31,241 nucleotides of DNA from JBEIGE01 sp040382055. GTDB lineage: Bacteria > Pseudomonadota > Gammaproteobacteria > Burkholderiales > Burkholderiaceae_C. Under the pieces are notes generated by a model that was given only the letters and a program-made list of their open reading frames with translations, made no database searches and was not told the origin of the DNA. The stretch's first letter is position 1. Each line of letters begins with the position of its first letter. The stretch lies in NCBI GenBank assembly GCA_040382055.1, contig JBEIGE010000032.1, positions 1 to 31,241 of the forward strand, in the 5' to 3' direction. Both the position numbers and the translations under genes were made by a program. This document shows positions 6,903 through 17,995 of this stretch, one piece after another.

Positions 6903-8132
6903 TCAGGACCGGTAATCGGCGTTGATGGAGACGTAGTCGTGGCTGAAATCGCAGGTCCAGACGGTTTCAGAAAAACTGCCCCGGCCCAATCCCACACGAA
7001 CCGTAATTTCGCTTTGCTTCATGACCCGCTGGCCATCTTCTTCACGGTAGGACGGGTTTCTGCCGCCTTTGACCGCCACATGCACTTCATCAAGAAACAG
7101 GTCTATGCCAGTCTGATCCAGGTCGTCGATGCCCGCGTATCCCACGGCAGCCAAGATGCGCCCCAGGTTCGGGTCACTGGCGTAAAAAGCGGTCTTGACA
7201 AGGGGTGAATGGGCAATGGCATAAGCCGCCTTGAGACATTCCTGTGAACTGGCACCGCCTTCAATCTTGACAGTAATGAATTTGGTTGCGCCTTCGCCAT
7301 CGCGCACAATGGCCTGAGCCAGATTTTGGGCCACTTCCAGCATGGCGGCTTTAAGTTGCTGGCCCTCGGGGCTTTGCAGGGACTCAATCGGCGCATGCGG
7401 GGCCTTGTTGCTGGCAATGATCACAAAAGAGTCGTTGGTCGAGGTGTCGCCATCAACCGTAACGCGGTTGAACGAGCCGTCTGCAATTTCACGCACCAAT
7501 TGCTGCATGACTGCCTGACTCACGCAAGCGTCAGTGGCCATAAAGCCCAGCATGGTGGCCATATTAGGGCGGATCATGCCTGCACCTTTGCTAATGCCGC
7601 TGATACTGACCGTTGTTTCGCCAATTTTCAACTGCCGGCTGCAGGCCTTGGGCAGTGTGTCGGTGGTCATGATACCTTCGGCCGCACTCAGCCAGTTATC
7701 AGGCCGCAGATCTGCCAGCGCCACAGGCAAGCCTGCAGCAATACGCTCATGGGGCAAGGGCTCCATGATGACGCCCGTAGAAAAAGGCAGCACCTGGTCT
7801 GCTCCAATACCGAGCAATCGAGCCAATGACTCGCAGGTGCCTTGGGCCCGCGCAAGCCCCTCCTCACCGGTACCTGCGTTGGCATTGCCGGTGTTGATAA
7901 CCATGGCTCGGATTCCGTTACCTGCGGCAAAGTGGCTGCGGCACACCTGAACAGGCGCCGCACAAAAGCGGTTTTGCGTGAAAACGCCAGCAACCGAGGC
8001 GCCTTCGTCAATGACGACCACCGTCAAATCCTTGCGGTTGGCCTTGCGTATACCCGCTTGTGCAATACCGATGCGAACACCGGGAATATTCAACAGGTCA
8101 GCAGCATGAGGGGCTGAAAGATTGACTGGCAT
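6903..8132 (-). CDS. argJ: Bifunctional glutamate N-acetyltransferase / amino-acid acetyltransferase ArgJ
   Basis: ArgJ transfers the acetyl group from N-acetylornithine to glutamate, closing the acetyl cycle of arginine synthesis; bifunctional forms also use acetyl-CoA. The 409 residues contain the self-cleavage site in NMATMLGF, with A192-T193 the scissile bond and T193 becoming the nucleophile of the beta chain. The oxyanion-hole region FSTGV is at 117-121 and the KGAGMI motif at 182-187. ATG 8132 has a GAGG Shine-Dalgarno sequence seven bases upstream. It starts nine bases after the secA stop. Which of the two activities is present in vivo cannot be read from sequence. Confidence 0.95.
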   Translation of the reverse strand: MPVNLSAPHAADLLNIPGVRIGIAQAGIRKANRKDLTVVVIDEGASVAGVFTQNRFCAAPVQVCRSHFAAGNGIRAMVINTGNANAGTGEEGLARAQGTCESLARLLGIGADQVLPFSTGVIMEPLPHERIAAGLPVALADLRPDNWLSAAEGIMTTDTLPKACSRQLKIGETTVSISGISKGAGMIRPNMATMLGFMATDACVSQAVMQQLVREIADGSFNRVTVDGDTSTNDSFVIIASNKAPHAPIESLQSPEGQQLKAAMLEVAQNLAQAIVRDGEGATKFITVKIEGGASSQECLKAAYAIAHSPLVKTAFYASDPNLGRILAAVGYAGIDDLDQTGIDLFLDEVHVAVKGGRNPSYREEDGQRVMKQSEITVRVGLGRGSFSETVWTCDFSHDYVSINADYRS

Positions 8133-8141
8133 ATGTGCGCC

Positions 8142-10901
<2,760 letters not shown>

Positions 10902-11042
10902 TTATACAACACATGCCTGTTAGCCCTTGGTGGGAAACAATACTGCGCTATCCTTTTTGAATCCGAAGAGAAAATGGTCACAGCAACGCGAAGCCAGCCT
11001 TAATGGCAAATTCTTCGTGTTAACCAGACAAGAAAAATGATT

Positions 11043-12110
11043 TTACCTTTGCGCCGGGTTACCCGTCGGCGCCGCTGCTGGCGTCGCGGGGATAGACACT
11101 GGGGCCGGCACCTGCACTTGAGTCGTAGCCTGAGCAGGCAGGTTCTGTACTGGCGTCCCAGATGGCCCTGCTTGAGCCACCTGAGTCAGCGGGACACCAG
11201 GCAGGTTTTTACCAGCGGTCAGGAATTTCTGCGGGTCTTGCTGAACCCCGCGAACCAGCACTTCAAAGTGCAAGTGCGGTCCCGTGGAGCGTCCAGTGTT
11301 GCCCACCTCGGCAATTTTTTGACCTCGCTTGATCAGGTCGCCCTTCTTGACGAATACCTTGGAAGCGTGAGCGTATCTTGTGACAAGATCTTTGCCGTGA
11401 TCCACTTCAACCATGTTGCCGTAAAAAAGATGGTTCTCTTGGGCTACAACCACGCCGCCTGCGGCGGCCAGAATTGGCGTACCCGTATCCGCCTGAAAAT
11501 CGATGCCCGTGTGCAGGGCTGAGCGCCCTGTGAACGGATCGATACGCCAACCAAATGCAGAGCCCAGCGTTCCCACTGAAACCGGTTGCTGCGTCGGGAC
11601 CATCATATTGCGGATTTTTTGCTCGAACAGGCGGGACTCCACCACTGACATCAGGTCGGTTCGCTGTCCGGTAAGTCGATCCAGATCAGCCAAGGTGGTC
11701 TGCAATTCATCCAGGGTCAGGGAACGCCCAGTGACCAACACACCACCCTGTGCAGGTTTGCTTTTGATCTCGTTGGGATTGATGCCAGCCAGACCGGAAA
11801 CCCGCTCACCCAAGGATTCAAGCTGCGTCAATTTGGCCTGCATTTCGCCCAGCTTCTGGGCCATCACGTCCAAGTTAGCGCGAATGAAGCGATCGCGCTG
11901 CTCAAATTCATCCTTCACTACGAGCCGAAGCAATGTACCCACAACAGGCCAGCCCTCACGTGCGCCCTTGAGGAAAACCCAATGGTACATACCAGCAGCC
12001 ACCAGCATCAGCGTCAGTGACACAACCAAACCAGCCACCAGCAACTTGCCGCCAGTCAAATAGATCGCCTTGCTTTTGGCTAGCCAAGCATCCGTGATAA
12101 TCAAATGCAC
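11043..12110 (-). CDS. M23 family (LytM) metallopeptidase, membrane-anchored
   Basis: A murein endopeptidase-type protein facing the periplasm. It has a single membrane segment near residues 22-43, a heptad-like helical region (about 65-165), then a complete LytM domain (about 175-290) with zinc/catalytic residues H200-x3-D204 and H279-L-H281 and the GNTGRSTGPHLHFEV signature. A Pro/Ala/Val-rich, probably disordered tail follows. Because both motifs are intact it could be an active peptidase rather than an EnvC/NlpD-type activator. The start is GTG 12110, supported by AAGGAG six bases upstream. It is divergent from the DUF721 gene and precedes secA, a common betaproteobacterial neighbourhood. 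Confidence 0.9.
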   Translation of the reverse strand: MHLIITDAWLAKSKAIYLTGGKLLVAGLVVSLTLMLVAAGMYHWVFLKGAREGWPVVGTLLRLVVKDEFEQRDRFIRANLDVMAQKLGEMQAKLTQLESLGERVSGLAGINPNEIKSKPAQGGVLVTGRSLTLDELQTTLADLDRLTGQRTDLMSVVESRLFEQKIRNMMVPTQQPVSVGTLGSAFGWRIDPFTGRSALHTGIDFQADTGTPILAAAGGVVVAQENHLFYGNMVEVDHGKDLVTRYAHASKVFVKKGDLIKRGQKIAEVGNTGRSTGPHLHFEVLVRGVQQDPQKFLTAGKNLPGVPLTQVAQAGPSGTPVQNLPAQATTQVQVPAPVSIPATPAAAPTGNPAQR

Positions 12111-12136
12111 TTGCTACTCCTTCAGAAAATCCACCC

Positions 12137-12445
12137 ATGAACCGGCGCCACCAATCCGTCACGCTGCTGCAGGCAACCCAAGAATCGCCTAGCCTGGCAC
12201 GACTGACACAACTCAGTGACGACTCGCTGGCAAGGCTCAAGGCGATCAAGCCGCACATTCCATTGCCCTTGCAGAATTCAGTGACTGCCGGGCCTATTGA
12301 CGGTCTGGTATGGTGCCTGATTGTGAAAGGCAATGCCGCAGGCGCAAAAATTCGTCAAATCCTACCTACGCTACTGCTCGCACTTCAGGCCAAGGGCTGG
12401 GAAGTTAACGCGATCCGGATAAAGGTTCAAGTTTCAAAAACCTGA
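12137..12445 (+). CDS. DUF721 / DciA-like small protein
   Basis: The 102-residue product resembles short DUF721 (DciA-like) proteins. In other bacteria DciA helps load the replicative helicase DnaB. Seen here: an N-terminal helical stretch, a middle LKAIKPHIPLPLQNSV segment and a predicted beta-alpha-beta core (VWCLIVKGNAAGAKIRQILPTLL). It is divergent from the M23 peptidase with only 26 bases between the start codons, so their promoters must overlap or lie inside the genes. No Shine-Dalgarno sequence is visible before ATG 12137. The family assignment comes from pattern and position and is moderate; the function is unproven for this short form. Confidence 0.75.
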   Translation: MNRRHQSVTLLQATQESPSLARLTQLSDDSLARLKAIKPHIPLPLQNSVTAGPIDGLVWCLIVKGNAAGAKIRQILPTLLLALQAKGWEVNAIRIKVQVSKT

Positions 12446-12479
12446 GACTATTTTAATCGCAAAGACTTTGCGTTGAAAC
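12431..12479. repeat. Nested inverted repeats after the DUF721 gene
   Basis: A 15-base palindrome with one central base (CGCAAAG A CTTTGCG) lies at 12458-12472, flanked by a second inverted pair GTTTCAA (12431-12437) and TTGAAAC (12473-12479). It overlaps the end of the DUF721 gene. No T tract follows on either strand, so a classic intrinsic terminator is not supported. Confidence 0.45.
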
Positions 12480-12550
12480 GGATGGATACAACAGTAATCT
12501 TTTTGTAATCACAAAAGCACTACCCTAGAGCCACAATTCAGCTTCGCGGA

Positions 12551-12587
12551 TAAAGAAAAACCCGCTCTACCGTGAAGGAGGCGGGTT
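12551..12587 (-). terminator. Intrinsic terminator downstream of tRNA-Thr
   Basis: Read on the minus strand, AACCCGC and GCGGGTT form a 7-bp GC-rich stem around a 15-base loop, followed directly by a T run (TTTTTCTTTA). It lies 34 bases beyond the 3' end of tRNA-Thr and would end the sspA-sspB-tRNA transcript. Confidence 0.7.
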
Positions 12588-12620
12588 ATGTGGGTTTTGG
12601 TCATGTTGATACCAGCCAAA

Positions 12621-12696
12621 TGGTGCCGCTTGTCGGATTCGAACTGACGACCTACCGCTTACAAGGCGGTTGCTCTACCAACTGAGCTAAAGCGGC
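12621..12696 (-). tRNA. tRNA-Thr (anticodon TGT)
   Basis: The 76 bases on the minus strand form a standard cloverleaf. Acceptor arms GCCGCTT and AAGCGGC pair, the anticodon loop CTTGTAA carries anticodon TGT, the T-arm has AGTTCGAATCC, and the 3' CCA is encoded. It lies 22 bases after the sspB stop in the same direction. Confidence 0.95.
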
Positions 12697-12705
12697 ACGG
12701 GGTTT

Positions 12706-12736
12706 ATTCTAACGTGAGCTACTTGACTCGTTTCAA
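12706..12736 (-). promoter_or_regulatory. Candidate promoter of tRNA-Thr
   Basis: On the minus strand TTGAAA (12731-12736), a 19-base spacer and TAGAAT (12706-12711) precede the tRNA by nine bases. The -35 lies inside the end of sspB. The spacer is long, so this is only a candidate; the tRNA could also be processed from the sspAB transcript. Confidence 0.35.
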
Positions 12737-13234
12737 AGCCGGTCGTGCGCCACCACCGGGCCGGGGCGGATTGGGCTCGCCATCGGCGTGATCGTCTTTC
12801 TGGTGGGTGTCGACTCTGGCCAGTTGAGGCTGCTTTGCATCTGAACGCGAATGGCCCGTGGCTTGATCGAGTCCAACCACTTCCGGCGGGGTAGCTTCCG
12901 CCTCATTGGTGGCCTCAAGCGGAAAGGCCATGCCTTGACCGTTCTCGCGGGCATATATGGCAATCACACGGTTGATGGGCACCGAAATATCACGGGAAAC
13001 ACCAGCAAAACGCGCTTTGAACTCAATGAATTCATTGCCTAGCGCAAGTGAGCTGGTTGCATCCAGACTGACGTTGAGAACAATTTCTCCGTCTTTCACG
13101 TATTCACGCGGAACCTGTACGGAAGGGTCAACCATCACCGCCACATATGGGGTGAGCCCGTTGTCCGTACACCACTCATGCAATGCACGAATGAGGTAAG
13201 GACGGGTCGGTGTGGTGGCGATTTTGTCCAGCAT
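12719..13234 (-). CDS. sspB: ClpXP protease specificity-enhancing factor SspB
   Basis: SspB is the adaptor that delivers ssrA-tagged and some other proteins to ClpXP. The 171-residue product has the conserved substrate-binding domain with TPTRPYLIRALHEWC near the start, HVVV-type strand YVAVMVDPSVQVPREYVKDG, LNVSLDATSSL and the FSARFAGV-like segment FKARFAGVSRDISVPINRVIAIYARENGQGM. The C-terminal third is charged, low in complexity and probably disordered, ending in LKRVK like the ClpX-docking tail. ATG 13234 is preferred; a TTG codon immediately upstream is the alternative. It starts 17 bases after the sspA stop. Confidence 0.93.
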   Translation of the reverse strand: MLDKIATTPTRPYLIRALHEWCTDNGLTPYVAVMVDPSVQVPREYVKDGEIVLNVSLDATSSLALGNEFIEFKARFAGVSRDISVPINRVIAIYARENGQGMAFPLEATNEAEATPPEVVGLDQATGHSRSDAKQPQLARVDTHQKDDHADGEPNPPRPGGGARPALKRVK

Positions 13235-13251
13235 CAAACAGCCTGCAACAA

Positions 13252-13863
13252 TTATTTACGCATGACTTTCTCTGATGGCGTCAGTGCTTCGATGTAAGCC
13301 GGACGGGAGAAAATTCTCTCAGCGTACTTGAGCAAGGGGGCTGCATTTTTGCTCAGCTCAATTCCGTAATAGTCGAGTCGCCATAACAGCGGCGCTATGG
13401 CAACATCCAGCATGGAAAAGTTATCGCCCAGCATGAATTTGTTTTTCAGGAACACCGGGGCTAACTGCGTCAATCGATCACGGATATGCGAACGCGCTTT
13501 CTCAAGCAGTTTCTCATTGGCTTTAGCGGCACGGGACTCCACAGTGGAAACATGCACAAAAAGCTCTTTTTCAAAGTTCAGCAGAAACAACCTGACCCTG
13601 GCCCGATCTACCGGGTCACCTGGCATCAACTGGGGGTGGGGAAAGCGCTCGTCAATGTACTCATTGATGATATTGGACTCGTACAGAATCAGATCACGCT
13701 CCACCAGAATAGGAACCTGGCCGTAAGGGTTCATCACATTGATGTCTTCAGGTTTGTTATACAGGTCGACATCACGGATTTCGAAGTCCATGCCTTTCTC
13801 GAAAAGTACGAATCGGCAGCGGTGAGAAAAGGGGCAGGTTGTTCCTGAGTACAGAACCATCAT
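13252..13863 (-). CDS. sspA: Stringent starvation protein A (GST-like)
   Basis: SspA has a glutathione-S-transferase fold and binds RNA polymerase, influencing starvation and acid-stress genes. The 203 residues have an N-terminal thioredoxin-like half with MVLYSGTTCPFSHRCRFVL and GQVPILVERDLILYESNII, then a helical C-terminal half. AGGAG lies eight bases before ATG 13863. That Shine-Dalgarno sequence follows directly after the T tract of the terminator that ends petABC, so expression from petABC read-through would be limited. Together with sspB it forms the usual sspAB pair. Confidence 0.95.
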   Translation of the reverse strand: MMVLYSGTTCPFSHRCRFVLFEKGMDFEIRDVDLYNKPEDINVMNPYGQVPILVERDLILYESNIINEYIDERFPHPQLMPGDPVDRARVRLFLLNFEKELFVHVSTVESRAAKANEKLLEKARSHIRDRLTQLAPVFLKNKFMLGDNFSMLDVAIAPLLWRLDYYGIELSKNAAPLLKYAERIFSRPAYIEALTPSEKVMRK

Positions 13864-13876
13864 GTTGGGGACTCCT

Positions 13877-13915
13877 AAAAATCAAAAAGAGTGAGTCGCT
13901 TCAGCAACCCACTCT
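13877..13915 (-). terminator. Intrinsic terminator between petC and sspA
   Basis: On the minus strand AGAGTGGGTTGC (13904-13915) and GCGACTCACTCT (13888-13899) form a 12-bp stem with two G-T pairs and a four-base TGAA loop, followed by TTTTTGATTTTT. This is a textbook intrinsic terminator at the end of petABC. It leads straight into the sspA Shine-Dalgarno sequence at 13872-13876. Confidence 0.85.
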
Positions 13916-13963
13916 GAGCAATCCTGAACTGACACGCCGTGCCGGGTCAGGATCGGTGCCTGT

Positions 13964-14725
13964 TTACTTGACGTCTTTCCAGTAGGCAGCGTTCAAGCGC
14001 CAAGCAAAAATCGTCAAGATCAGCAAAAAGATCAAAACCCAAACGCCAACACGAACACGTGTGTTTTGTGCGGGTTCACCCATCCATTGCAAATAACTGA
14101 CCAGATCGCCAATGGTCTGATCGTATTCCAGAGGGCTCATGGTGCCAGGGGTAATCTGTTCCCAGCCTTTGAAGACCTTGACCTCGTGGCCGTGTTCCAT
14201 CTTGACATCGTAGATGGGTTTGCGTTTTCCTTGCAGTTCCCAAAGTACGTGGGGCATGCCCACATTGGGAAAAGCCAGATTGTTCCAGCCCGTAGGCTTG
14301 GTCTCGTCCAGATAATAGGTGCGCAAGTAGGTGTACAGGTAGTCAGAACCGCTACCTTGGCCGAAAGATGCGCGAGAGCGGGAAATAACGGTCAGGTCGG
14401 GAGGATTGCCTCCAAACCAATCTTTGGCCTGCTTGGGATCAATGTTGGCCTTCATGGTTTCACCGATTTTGTCCGTGGTGAAAAGCAGATTGTCCTTGAT
14501 CTGTTCACGAGTGAGGCCTATGTCTTCCAGGCGGTTAAAGCGCATGTAGGCGGCATTGTGGCAATTCAGGCAGTAGTTGACGAACACCTTGGCACCATTT
14601 TGCAGTGCAGTGAGGTCGTTTGTTTTATTGGGCGCCTTGTCCCAAGCGATGCTCTCGCCGCCTGCCGCATGCGAGAGGGTTGCAAAGCCGAAAGCCAGAT
14701 ATAAAGCGAGAATTATTTTTTTCAT
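13964..14725 (-). CDS. petC: Ubiquinol-cytochrome c reductase, cytochrome c1 subunit
   Basis: Cytochrome c1 of complex III passes electrons from the Rieske protein to soluble cytochrome c on the periplasmic side. The 253 residues start with a Sec signal peptide (about 1-20, ending SHA). The heme-binding CLNCH motif has C52, C55 and H56, and M157 in NVGMPHVLW is the likely sixth ligand. A single membrane anchor (about 228-246) is near the C-terminus. It begins 15 bases after petB and is closed by a strong terminator downstream, so it is the last gene of petABC. Confidence 0.97.
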   Translation of the reverse strand: MKKIILALYLAFGFATLSHAAGGESIAWDKAPNKTNDLTALQNGAKVFVNYCLNCHNAAYMRFNRLEDIGLTREQIKDNLLFTTDKIGETMKANIDPKQAKDWFGGNPPDLTVISRSRASFGQGSGSDYLYTYLRTYYLDETKPTGWNNLAFPNVGMPHVLWELQGKRKPIYDVKMEHGHEVKVFKGWEQITPGTMSPLEYDQTIGDLVSYLQWMGEPAQNTRVRVGVWVLIFLLILTIFAWRLNAAYWKDVK

Positions 14726-14740
14726 GTTCTTATCTCCGTC

Positions 14741-16150
14741 TCAGTGGGCAGCGAAAGTCACACGGCTTGGCACTGGTTTGGGTTCACCAATTCGACTCCA
14801 CCAGGGCATCAGCAGGAAGAAGCCAAAGTAAAAGAGTGTGCCAACTTGAGACACGCGCTCGCCAATATAGGAGGGTGGTTGAACCCCAAGATAGGCCAAC
14901 ACGACAAAGTTGATAACAAAAATACCGTACATGTACTTGTGCCAGTTCGGGCGATAGCGGATCGACTTGACAGGGCTGTAATCAAGCCATGGCAGAAAAA
15001 ACAGAATAATCACAGCGCCGCCCATCACAACAACACCCCAGAACTTCGCATCAATGGCCAACATCATGGCGGAAGCAGCAACAGCAGCCCCGACAATCCC
15101 GGCCTTGAAAATGACAGGCATCTTGAATTTGACTGCACTGAACAGTGCTGCGCCGAGGATACAGGCGATCAACACGTACATCATTTCACTGGTGATAGCA
15201 CGCAACATGGAATAGTAAGGCGTGAAATACCAGACAGGAGCTATGTGCGCAGGGGTCTTGAGCGGGTCTGCCGGAATGAAGTTGTTGTACTCAAGGAAGT
15301 AGCCACCAAACTCCGGCGCAAAAAAGATGATGGCTGTAAACACCATGAGGAAAACACTCACACCCATGAGGTCATGAACCGAGTAATAGGGGTGGAAGGG
15401 AATACCGTCCAGGGGATGGCCGTTGGCATCTTTCGGCGCATCGGGGCCTTTGATTTCAACGCCATCCGGGTTGTTGGAGCCCACTTCATGCAGAGCAATG
15501 ATGTGGGCAGCGACCAGGCCCAGCAAAACCAGTGGCACCGCAATGACGTGAAAAGCAAAGAAGCGGTTAAGTGTGGCATCGCCCACCACATAGTCACCGC
15601 GAATGAGCAATGCCAGATCCGGGCCAACAAATGGAATGGCAGCAAACAAATTGACAATAACCTGTGCGCCCCAGTAGCTCATCTGGCCCCAGGGAAGCAG
15701 ATAGCCCATAAAAGCTTCAGCCATCAGACACAGGAAAATGGCACAACCAAAAATCCAGACCAGCTCACGCGGCTTTCGGTAACTGCCATAGATCAAACCA
15801 CGGAACATGTGCAGATAAACCACAACGAAAAACGCAGAGGCACCGGTGGAGTGCATGTAGCGCACCAGCCAGCCCCAGGGTACATCGCGCATGATGTATT
15901 CCACTGAAGCAAACGCCAGGGCGGCATCCGGCTTGTAATGCATGACCAGAAATATGCCGGTCACAATCTGGATCACCAGAACCAGCAATGCCAGTGAACC
16001 AAAAAAGTACCAGAAGTTGAAGTTCTTGGGCGCGTAATACTGGCCCATATGGTCGTTCCACAGCTTGGTGGCCGGGAAGCGGTTATCGACCCAGTTAAGC
16101 AGCTTTTGAGCAGCAGGGGCGTTGGGGGAAATTTCTTTCATGACAGCCAT
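14741..16150 (-). CDS. petB: Ubiquinol-cytochrome c reductase, cytochrome b subunit
   Basis: Cytochrome b is the membrane core of complex III with two hemes b and the quinol-oxidising and quinone-reducing sites. The 469 residues are typical of betaproteobacteria. Heme-ligand His pairs are visible in helix B (MHSTGASAFFVVVYLHMFRGL has two) and helix D (AFHVIAVPLVLLGLVAAHII has two). The PEFGG sequence, equivalent to the PEWY quinol-oxidation motif, lies in the middle. Around ten hydrophobic segments are present, with additional C-terminal ones. GGAG is six bases before ATG 16150. A long open frame antisense to this gene is a coding shadow. Confidence 0.97.
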   Translation of the reverse strand: MAVMKEISPNAPAAQKLLNWVDNRFPATKLWNDHMGQYYAPKNFNFWYFFGSLALLVLVIQIVTGIFLVMHYKPDAALAFASVEYIMRDVPWGWLVRYMHSTGASAFFVVVYLHMFRGLIYGSYRKPRELVWIFGCAIFLCLMAEAFMGYLLPWGQMSYWGAQVIVNLFAAIPFVGPDLALLIRGDYVVGDATLNRFFAFHVIAVPLVLLGLVAAHIIALHEVGSNNPDGVEIKGPDAPKDANGHPLDGIPFHPYYSVHDLMGVSVFLMVFTAIIFFAPEFGGYFLEYNNFIPADPLKTPAHIAPVWYFTPYYSMLRAITSEMMYVLIACILGAALFSAVKFKMPVIFKAGIVGAAVAASAMMLAIDAKFWGVVVMGGAVIILFFLPWLDYSPVKSIRYRPNWHKYMYGIFVINFVVLAYLGVQPPSYIGERVSQVGTLFYFGFFLLMPWWSRIGEPKPVPSRVTFAAH

Positions 16151-16174
16151 CGAGTACTCCGGTTGGCTTTAATT

Positions 16175-16789
16175 TCAGGCTTTTTTGTCTTCACCGATCA
16201 GCAACTTGCTGTCGGAAAGATACATGTGCGGCGGGACTTCAAGATTGTCAGGGGCAGGCTTGTTCTTGAAAACACGACCAGCCATGTCAAAAGTGGAGCC
16301 GTGGCATGGGCACAGAAAACCGCCTTGCCAATCATCCGGCAAAGATGGCTGCGCACCCGTTTGGAACTTGTCTGAGGGTGAGCAACCCAGATGGGAACAA
16401 ATGCCAACTGCAACCATAATTTCAGGTTTAATCGACCGAGCTTCATTTCTGGCGTACTCCGGGGTCAGTTCACCAGGCTTACGCTCAGACTTCGGGTCGG
16501 CAAGCTGATCCTCAGACTTTTTGAGACTTTCAAGCTGCTCAGGTGTTCGTTTAATGATCCAGACTGGCTTGCCACGCCATTCGACGGTGAGCTTTTCACC
16601 CGGCTTGAGCGCAGAAATATCCACTTCAACTGCGGCACCCGCAGCCTTGGCCCGCTCAGAAGGCTGAAATGAACTGATAAAAGGGACGGCAACAGCCGCA
16701 CCACCTATTGCGCCTGCACAACCGGTGGCAATTAACCACGTGCGTTTGCTGGCGTCCATCTGGCCTGTATCTGCAAGTGTTTCGCTCAT
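16175..16789 (-). CDS. petA: Ubiquinol-cytochrome c reductase, Rieske iron-sulfur subunit
   Basis: The Rieske protein carries the 2Fe-2S cluster that takes electrons from ubiquinol. The 204 residues have an uncleaved signal anchor (about 15-40) and the two cluster boxes: CSHLGC (C131, H133, C136) and CPCH (C160, C162, H163). C131, H133, C160 and H163 should bind iron, and C136-C162 should form the disulfide. Rieske proteins are normally exported by Tat; the motif before the hydrophobic segment is SKRTWL with Lys-Arg instead of Arg-Arg. It is first in petABC and starts 121 bases after pdxA in the same orientation's upstream gap. Confidence 0.97.
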   Translation of the reverse strand: MSETLADTGQMDASKRTWLIATGCAGAIGGAAVAVPFISSFQPSERAKAAGAAVEVDISALKPGEKLTVEWRGKPVWIIKRTPEQLESLKKSEDQLADPKSERKPGELTPEYARNEARSIKPEIMVAVGICSHLGCSPSDKFQTGAQPSLPDDWQGGFLCPCHGSTFDMAGRVFKNKPAPDNLEVPPHMYLSDSKLLIGEDKKA

Positions 16790-16910
16790 GAAAAACCTTA
16801 ATTTATTCTGCCAATACCCGCTGGTTTACCAGCCGTGTCCAGCTTGCAATTGTAGCTGACGCTCCGTCATGTCCCCCGGCACCGTGTCCATTTCCCCGCT
16901 GATGTGACCA

Positions 16911-17963
16911 CTAATTGATTTGACTGGAAACAAATTGACGCGCCAAGCGAATGGCTTCTATCAGGCTATCCGGTTTGGCTTTTCCAGTTCCGGCAATGTC
17001 AAACGCGGTTCCATGGTCCGGGCTGGTCCGGATCAGTGGCAAGCCCAAGGTAACGTTCACGCCTTTCTCAACACCCAAGTACTTTACCGGGATCAGGCCC
17101 TGATCGTGATACATGGCAATCACACCATCAAACACGCGCGCAAGTCCGGGCTGAGCACGTGCACGCATGAAAACAGTATCGGGCGCAAATGGTCCACTGA
17201 CCGCTATGCCCATGGCTTGGGCGTGACAAATCGCCGGTTCAATGATGTCAATTTCCTCTCGGCCGAACAAACCGCCCTCACCGGCGTGCGGATTGAGGCC
17301 TGCCACGGCAAGCCTGGGTGCGCGACCCAGCAAAGTGGACAGTGAGTCATGAGAAATCTGAATCGTCTCGAGCACCCTCTCCGGGGTAACAGCGTCCAGC
17401 GCCTGCCGCAGAGACACGTGAATACTGACCAGCACAGTGCGTAACTCGTCATTGGCCAACATCATGCGAACCGGCAGTTCTGCGACCGGGCAGCCCAAAA
17501 AAGCTGCGGCCTGAGCCTGTATAAGTTCAGTGTGACCGGCAAACTGGTCATAGGGCGCACCCCCGGCAGCGAGCGCCTCCTTGTTCAGAGGCGCGGTCAC
17601 CAACGCGGCAATTTCACCGCGCAGGGCCGCCTGAGCAGCCCAAACCACACAGTCACCCGCGAACTTACCCGACTCCCCACTGATTTCTCCATATGCAGTC
17701 TGGGTTTTTAGCTCCATTATTTGTAGCAGAGGCAAGCAGTTCGGCCCTAGCTCCAAGGCTTCATCGGGTGTTTGGATGAGCGCCACAGACAAGACGGAAG
17801 ATTCGCAGCCTGCGATGAGATGCGCTGCCCGTGCAATGGTTTTGAGATCACCCACAACAAAACAACCCTGCGTGACTTCGGGCGCCTGGCGAAAGGCCTG
17901 AACGATGATCTCGGGCCCGATGCCGGCCGCATCCCCCATGGTGATGGCGATTGCCTTTTTCAT
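16911..17963 (-). CDS. pdxA: 4-hydroxythreonine-4-phosphate dehydrogenase
   Basis: PdxA oxidises 4-phosphohydroxy-L-threonine with NAD in the DXP-dependent pathway to pyridoxal phosphate. With ATG 17963 the protein has 350 residues. The opening AITMGDAAGIGPEI is characteristic; metal-binding His residues are H182 (VSIHVSL), H226 (LNPHAGEGG) and H286 (AMYHDQGL), and the substrate-contact FAGHTE is at 141-146. A TTG nine bases further upstream is an alternative start. Shine-Dalgarno signals are weak. It is followed downstream by a 121-base gap and then petA in the same direction, and lies 32 bases after the Nif3-like gene. Confidence 0.95.
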   Translation of the reverse strand: MKKAIAITMGDAAGIGPEIIVQAFRQAPEVTQGCFVVGDLKTIARAAHLIAGCESSVLSVALIQTPDEALELGPNCLPLLQIMELKTQTAYGEISGESGKFAGDCVVWAAQAALRGEIAALVTAPLNKEALAAGGAPYDQFAGHTELIQAQAAAFLGCPVAELPVRMMLANDELRTVLVSIHVSLRQALDAVTPERVLETIQISHDSLSTLLGRAPRLAVAGLNPHAGEGGLFGREEIDIIEPAICHAQAMGIAVSGPFAPDTVFMRARAQPGLARVFDGVIAMYHDQGLIPVKYLGVEKGVNVTLGLPLIRTSPDHGTAFDIAGTGKAKPDSLIEAIRLARQFVSSQIN

Positions 17964-17995
17964 GTACTGCAAGGTCCCAGATTCAATCGGGTAAA

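Noticed and set aside
10902..11042. Possible SecM-like regulatory leader before secA
   Set aside because: No short frame with an arrest-peptide-like end was found in the 141 bases; the upstream M23 gene has no such motif.
14744..15907. Long open frame (387 codons) on the plus strand, antisense to petB
   Set aside because: Composition is rich in His, Asn and Gln without any family resemblance; it mirrors the codon pattern of petB, which is a certain gene.
16790..16910. TACAAT upstream of petA as its -10 box
   Set aside because: No -35 element at a reasonable distance; listed only as an unproved possibility.
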